Positions 60,572-63,213 of a DNA stretch of 63,213 bases are shown here, one piece after another. Position 1 is the first letter of the stretch; the number at the start of each line of letters is the position of its first letter. A program made the position numbers and the translations under genes. The stretch lies in the IMG/VR virus record IMGVR_UViG_3300025108_000042, positions 1 through 63,213 of that record, one strand, 5' to 3'. Origin of the DNA: a virus. The notes beneath the pieces were generated by a model, which saw nothing but the letters and a program-made list of their open reading frames with translations, made no database searches and was not told the DNA's origin.

Positions 60572-61377
60572 TGGAGTTCGCAAGTAAACTTGTTGAGGTA
60601 ACTAACAAACCTTATTTATCATACTCGGCTATTAAATATGCTGCGAATGGTAGTAAGCAACAAGACATGAAGTTGTTTGAGCTTTATATCAAAGGTTTGC
60701 TTAGAAAAGAATCACAAGCTTTCACATTTGGCTCTCTTTATGACTGCCTCTTGCTTGAACCTGAAAAGGCAACAGATGAATTTATTGTTATAGATGATGA
60801 AGAAATCTGCGCTACAATTGGTGGTAAGAATCCAAGAGCAACAAAGAAGTACAAGGAGTGGAAAGAAGAGTTTCAAAAAGACCATTCTAAAAAAACAATA
60901 GTATCAGAAACCGACTGGACTGAAGCAACAGCAATGATTAATCGCTTAGACGCTTCCGAAGTTATAATGCCCGACACTGGAGAGATAATCTCTGTTCGTT
61001 CGTTTTTAACCGGCAAGCCCCAGGTTGAGTTTAATACGTGGATCGAGGAAATCCCAGTACGTGGATTTTTTGACTGTGAAGGAGATACATTTATCACAGA
61101 TAGCAAAAGCACCAGAAGTGTATCTGGCTTTAGGTATGATGTCAAATCGTTTGACTATGATATCCAAGCATACATATACACTCAGGTTAGCGGTAAAGAG
61201 TTTTACTGGGTCGCCCAGGGGAAAAGTAAACCGTATCTATGTGCTGTATACAAGGCATCGGATCAAATTCTTAAAAGCGGTGAGCAGAAGTTCTGGTCTG
61301 CTGTAGAGAATATATCGAGATGGCTTGATGAACCGAGCAAAGACACAGAGTCTTTTGCTTTATATGATATTATTTAA
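60571..61377 (+). CDS. RecE-like PD-(D/E)XK exonuclease
   Basis: A 268-residue protein with a RecE/RecB-type nuclease core: Asp168, Asp177-x-Lys179 (FFDCEGD then ITDSKST) and the QxxxY motif Gln199-A-Y-I-Tyr203. N-terminal SYSAIKYAANGS and FTFGSLYDCLLLEP are also typical of RecE C-terminal-domain nucleases. It resects 5' ends for the annealing protein, with which its start overlaps (TAATG). Confidence 0.85.
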   Translation: MEFASKLVEVTNKPYLSYSAIKYAANGSKQQDMKLFELYIKGLLRKESQAFTFGSLYDCLLLEPEKATDEFIVIDDEEICATIGGKNPRATKKYKEWKEEFQKDHSKKTIVSETDWTEATAMINRLDASEVIMPDTGEIISVRSFLTGKPQVEFNTWIEEIPVRGFFDCEGDTFITDSKSTRSVSGFRYDVKSFDYDIQAYIYTQVSGKEFYWVAQGKSKPYLCAVYKASDQILKSGEQKFWSAVENISRWLDEPSKDTESFALYDII

Positions 61378-61408
61378 CCCGGAAGAAATTCCACAAATCC
61401 GATCAAAG

Positions 61409-61663
61409 ATGGCTGACAAAAAGAACATCTACATGGGCTTCGCTGAAGGTCCGAAAATTCAGCAAAACATTTCATTTAAAGTTGATCAACTTGATGAATT
61501 GAAGAAGTACGCCACACAAGCTGGCAACATTAACTTAACTGTTGTAACTCACTTTAACCGTGACGAGAAAGTAAGCAAAAGCTTTATTTCTGTTTACAAT
61601 CCGCACGAGGGTAAAACTCAAGGTTTCACACCTAAGTCAGCAGCAGGTGACTTACCATTCTAA
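61409..61663 (+). CDS. SSB-like single-strand-binding candidate
   Basis: An 84-residue protein starting at ATG 61409 (MADKKNIYMGFAEGPKIQQN); the frame runs upstream to 61325 inside the exonuclease gene but that part is a shadow. The C-terminal tip GDLPF resembles the protein-interaction tip of SSBs, and the strand pattern (ISFKVDQLDELKKY, NLTVVTHF) fits a small OB-like or other DNA-binding fold. Context supports single-strand binding. Confidence 0.55.
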   Translation: MADKKNIYMGFAEGPKIQQNISFKVDQLDELKKYATQAGNINLTVVTHFNRDEKVSKSFISVYNPHEGKTQGFTPKSAAGDLPF

Positions 61664-61973
61664 TGTAAAAGGGGGTCGGTTGTACCGGCTCCCAATTTAC
61701 TACCTTGAGGTGCAGGTCTCGTATTTAAAGAGAAAGCACTGGACACCAGTAGACACCTGGGTGGTAACCACGATCGATAACTTAAACTCTATAGTAAGGG
61801 AGGATTCTAAAACGAGAGATAGATTATTCCAAATGATATATGGTAAAGGATATAAGAGCCAAAAGGCTGTTAGATTAGATAAGATATACAGCAAAAAGCA
61901 AGTAGGATACGTAAATAAATCTTACAACGAGCTGACTGAATCTCAAAAGAGAACGATAAATGAAGATAAATAG
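61647..61973 (+). CDS. Small basic protein, unknown
   Basis: A 108-residue basic protein (VSYLKRKHWTPVDTWVV, then RDRLFQMIYGKGYKSQKAVR). It overlaps the previous gene by 17 bases and the next by 14, so it is part of the recombination/replication operon. No family recognised. Confidence 0.62.
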   Translation: MTYHSNVKGGRLYRLPIYYLEVQVSYLKRKHWTPVDTWVVTTIDNLNSIVREDSKTRDRLFQMIYGKGYKSQKAVRLDKIYSKKQVGYVNKSYNELTESQKRTINEDK

Positions 61974-62517
61974 TAGTCAAATATTTAGAGCTAATGATCA
62001 ATACACAGCTCTGGATAAGTTCTGGAAAAACGTAGTTAAAGAAAGGGGTGTAACAAACACTAGACAGCGCATAAATGTAATATATAGACATACGTTTTCT
62101 TGTGTTTGCTACGACATATCTACACTTCCAATAGTACAGATATCTTCTATACTTGATAGGGATCACGCAACGGTAATACACGCTGTTAAGAACAACGAGA
62201 ATAATAGAAAGTATGACCACAGCTATGAGACTATCTATATATGGATGCATAATGAGATATCCCAAATCCTTAAGTCTCACATTGATGAGAATGCTATATC
62301 AATACTCACAAGGGTTAGAGACAGAAACCCAGAGATAGATATTGACACTCTTTTAGAAGGAGTAAATAGAGACTGGACAATTAAGATGTCCCTATTAAAA
62401 GAAGAAAATATACGCTTGACAAAAGAAAATAAATCTTTATCTAAGTATGCTAACAGCACCAATGAGCGTAACAAATTATTAGAGAGTGAACTTAAACGTG
62501 TAAAAAACTTGATATGA
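61960..62517 (+). CDS. DnaA-domain-IV-like DNA-binding protein
   Basis: A 185-residue protein. The segment STLPIVQISSILDRDHATVI plus HAVKNN (about residues 50-75) resembles the DnaA domain IV signature (RDHxTVxHA) that reads DnaA boxes. The N-terminal helical part and a C-terminal coiled coil (LTKENKSLSKYANSTNERNK) complete it; no ATPase domain is present. It may recognise the origin or act as a regulator. It overlaps the next start (ATGA). Confidence 0.7.
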   Translation: MKINSSQIFRANDQYTALDKFWKNVVKERGVTNTRQRINVIYRHTFSCVCYDISTLPIVQISSILDRDHATVIHAVKNNENNRKYDHSYETIYIWMHNEISQILKSHIDENAISILTRVRDRNPEIDIDTLLEGVNRDWTIKMSLLKEENIRLTKENKSLSKYANSTNERNKLLESELKRVKNLI

Positions 62518-62654
62518 GCAAGATGAAGCAATTCCTACGCATCGCCAATGCGAGGTTAAAAAAGGTATATCCTAACAAGATGCAACGCAAAGCCTGGGCT
62601 GCAAATATGTGGCGCAGATGGTTAGAAAGACAGAACGTAGAAAGAGATTTATAA
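62514..62654 (+). CDS. 46-residue basic protein
   Basis: A small, very basic, helical protein (KQFLRIANARLKKVYP, then AANMWRRWLERQNVERD). It overlaps the DnaA-like gene (ATGA) and the next gene (TAATG). The charge suggests nucleic-acid contact. Confidence 0.55.
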   Translation: MSKMKQFLRIANARLKKVYPNKMQRKAWAANMWRRWLERQNVERDL

Positions 62655-62947
62655 TGTCGGCTCCAGATAGATTTCAAAATGCTGTAAAGCTTGTTGCTTT
62701 ATTACAGCTGTCTTTAGAGCAGATGGATACGATAAAGGGAACTAAGATCTACAGACATAAAATAAAGAACCAGATCAATTTACTTGAGAAGTCTTTAGAA
62801 TCCCTATTGTCTGGACCAGTGAGTGAACTGGACGAAAGAAATGAAGACCTGTTTAACACAATACAAAAAAACATAAGCATGGTTTTAGACATGAGTCTTG
62901 AAGAGCTGTCAATGTTAAAGGTAGCTGTTGAAGAGTCAAGAGAATAA
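62654..62947 (+). CDS. Helical coiled-coil protein, unknown
   Basis: A 97-residue protein starting MSAPDRFQNAVKLVALLQLS (ATG at 62654; the frame extends to 62609 inside the upstream gene but the later start gives the TAATG junction). Leu/Glu/Lys-rich helices throughout (INLLEKSLESLLSG, MSLEELSMLKVAVEES). Last gene of the operon. Confidence 0.62.
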   Translation: MSAPDRFQNAVKLVALLQLSLEQMDTIKGTKIYRHKIKNQINLLEKSLESLLSGPVSELDERNEDLFNTIQKNISMVLDMSLEELSMLKVAVEESRE

Positions 62948-63058
62948 GGTGTGCTATACTATTAATTAAGCCTGATAATTGACAACACCTTATGGAGATA
63001 AAGGGAGGGGTTTTACTAACTTAAAATTAAACGGAATGGTTATTCGTTTCCTCCCTTT
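62946..63058 (+). ncRNA. Folded leader region
   Basis: Outer stem AAGGTGT (62946-62952) / ACACCTT (62985-62991), then AAAGGGAGG (63000-63008) / CCTCCCTTT (63050-63058) enclosing a smaller AAACG / CGTTT hairpin. It directly precedes the gene-border block at 63061. It could be a leader for the left operon if the genome is circular. Confidence 0.4.
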
Positions 63059-63060
63059 AT

Positions 63061-63077
63061 AACCTTTAAAACCAAAG
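63061..63077 (+). promoter_or_regulatory. Early gene-border block, copy 6
   Basis: AACCTTTAAAACCAAAG immediately before ATG at 63078, which opens only a 10-codon frame ending at 63110. Shares 13-16 bases with the left-end copies. Confidence 0.55.
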
Positions 63078-63119
63078 ATGATACAGAACCATAGGGTTTT
63101 GTGTCTTTAATAGAACATT

Positions 63120-63213
63120 ATGTCAAGTAAACTGCGCAAGATAGTTGACACCAACAAAAGGTGTAAGCACATCAAAAGAGAAGGTGAGAGTTGCAGATTA
63201 AACAACAACTGCA
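63120..63213 (+). CDS. Small Lys/Cys-containing protein, runs off the window end
   Basis: A basic reading frame starting MSSKLRKIVDTNKRCKHIKR with three cysteines, still open at the window edge after 31 codons. If joined to position 1, it adds two arginines and stops at TAA (6-8), giving 33 residues. Function unknown. Confidence 0.4.
   Translation, partial: MSSKLRKIVDTNKRCKHIKREGESCRLNNNC

Overview
The window reads as a nearly complete double-stranded DNA tailed phage of a Bacteroidota (probably marine flavobacterial) host, with a podovirus-type, crAss-like virion module. The evidence is: a TerL, a portal of about 808 residues and a major capsid protein whose sequences look crAss-like; a 1408-residue protein at the position and with the N-terminal style of the crAss-like muzzle/stabilization protein, followed by internal (cargo) proteins; no sheath or long tape-measure gene; a VirE-N-type primase domain; and many copies of the Bacteroidota -7 promoter box TAnnTTTG. 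These assignments rest on motif recognition and gene order, not on a database search. No DNA polymerase, RNA polymerase, integrase or CRISPR array is seen.

Layout. (1) 1-5.8 kb, plus strand: small early genes, a PD-(D/E)XK nuclease candidate, DUF3310, a primase-helicase, a RusA-like resolvase and a zinc-finger GIY-YIG nuclease, closed by a terminator at 5738. (2) 53.2-5.9 kb, minus strand: the late block. In transcription order it has a set of K/G-tagged proteins, a GroES-fold candidate, a possible TerS, TerL, portal, fibre and spike genes (repeat fibre, G8/beta-helix spike, S74-chaperone fibre, LamG protein), a four-gene envelope set (basic protein, membrane coiled coil, thioredoxin-like protein, outer-membrane-barrel candidate), scaffold candidate, major capsid protein, connector/ring proteins, muzzle, internal proteins including a 2726-residue polyvalent protein, holin, DUF5675, an ADP-ribosyltransferase candidate and a unimolecular spanin. 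One plus-strand gene (49742) interrupts it. (3) 53.2-54.2 kb: a gene-free switch region with direct repeats (origin candidate), a promoter and a hairpin-rich leader of about 195 nt. (4) 54.2-59.5 kb, plus strand: small accessory genes, most preceded by the same hairpin plus TGGTTATCTGTTAACTAA cassette. (5) 59.5-60.0 kb: a gene-free, strongly folded stretch ending in a tRNA-like acceptor/T-arm minihelix. (6) 60.0-62.95 kb, plus strand: ERF/Rad52-like annealing protein, RecE-like exonuclease, SSB-like protein and a DnaA-domain-IV-like protein. (7) 62.95-63.2 kb: a folded leader and a short gene that would close in frame if the two window ends are joined, hinting at a circular or circularly permuted genome.

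The logic is early and replication genes on the plus strand and virion and lysis genes on the minus strand, with control centred on 53-54 kb. The most unusual content is in RNA and regulation: two different repeated gene-border elements (one per plus-strand operon), the minihelix and its folded upstream region, and late promoters that sit only 4-5 nt before start codons. On the protein side the most interesting items are the K/G-rich terminal tags shared by many otherwise unrelated late proteins, one of them the ADP-ribosyltransferase candidate, and the envelope gene set inserted between tail-fibre and capsid genes.
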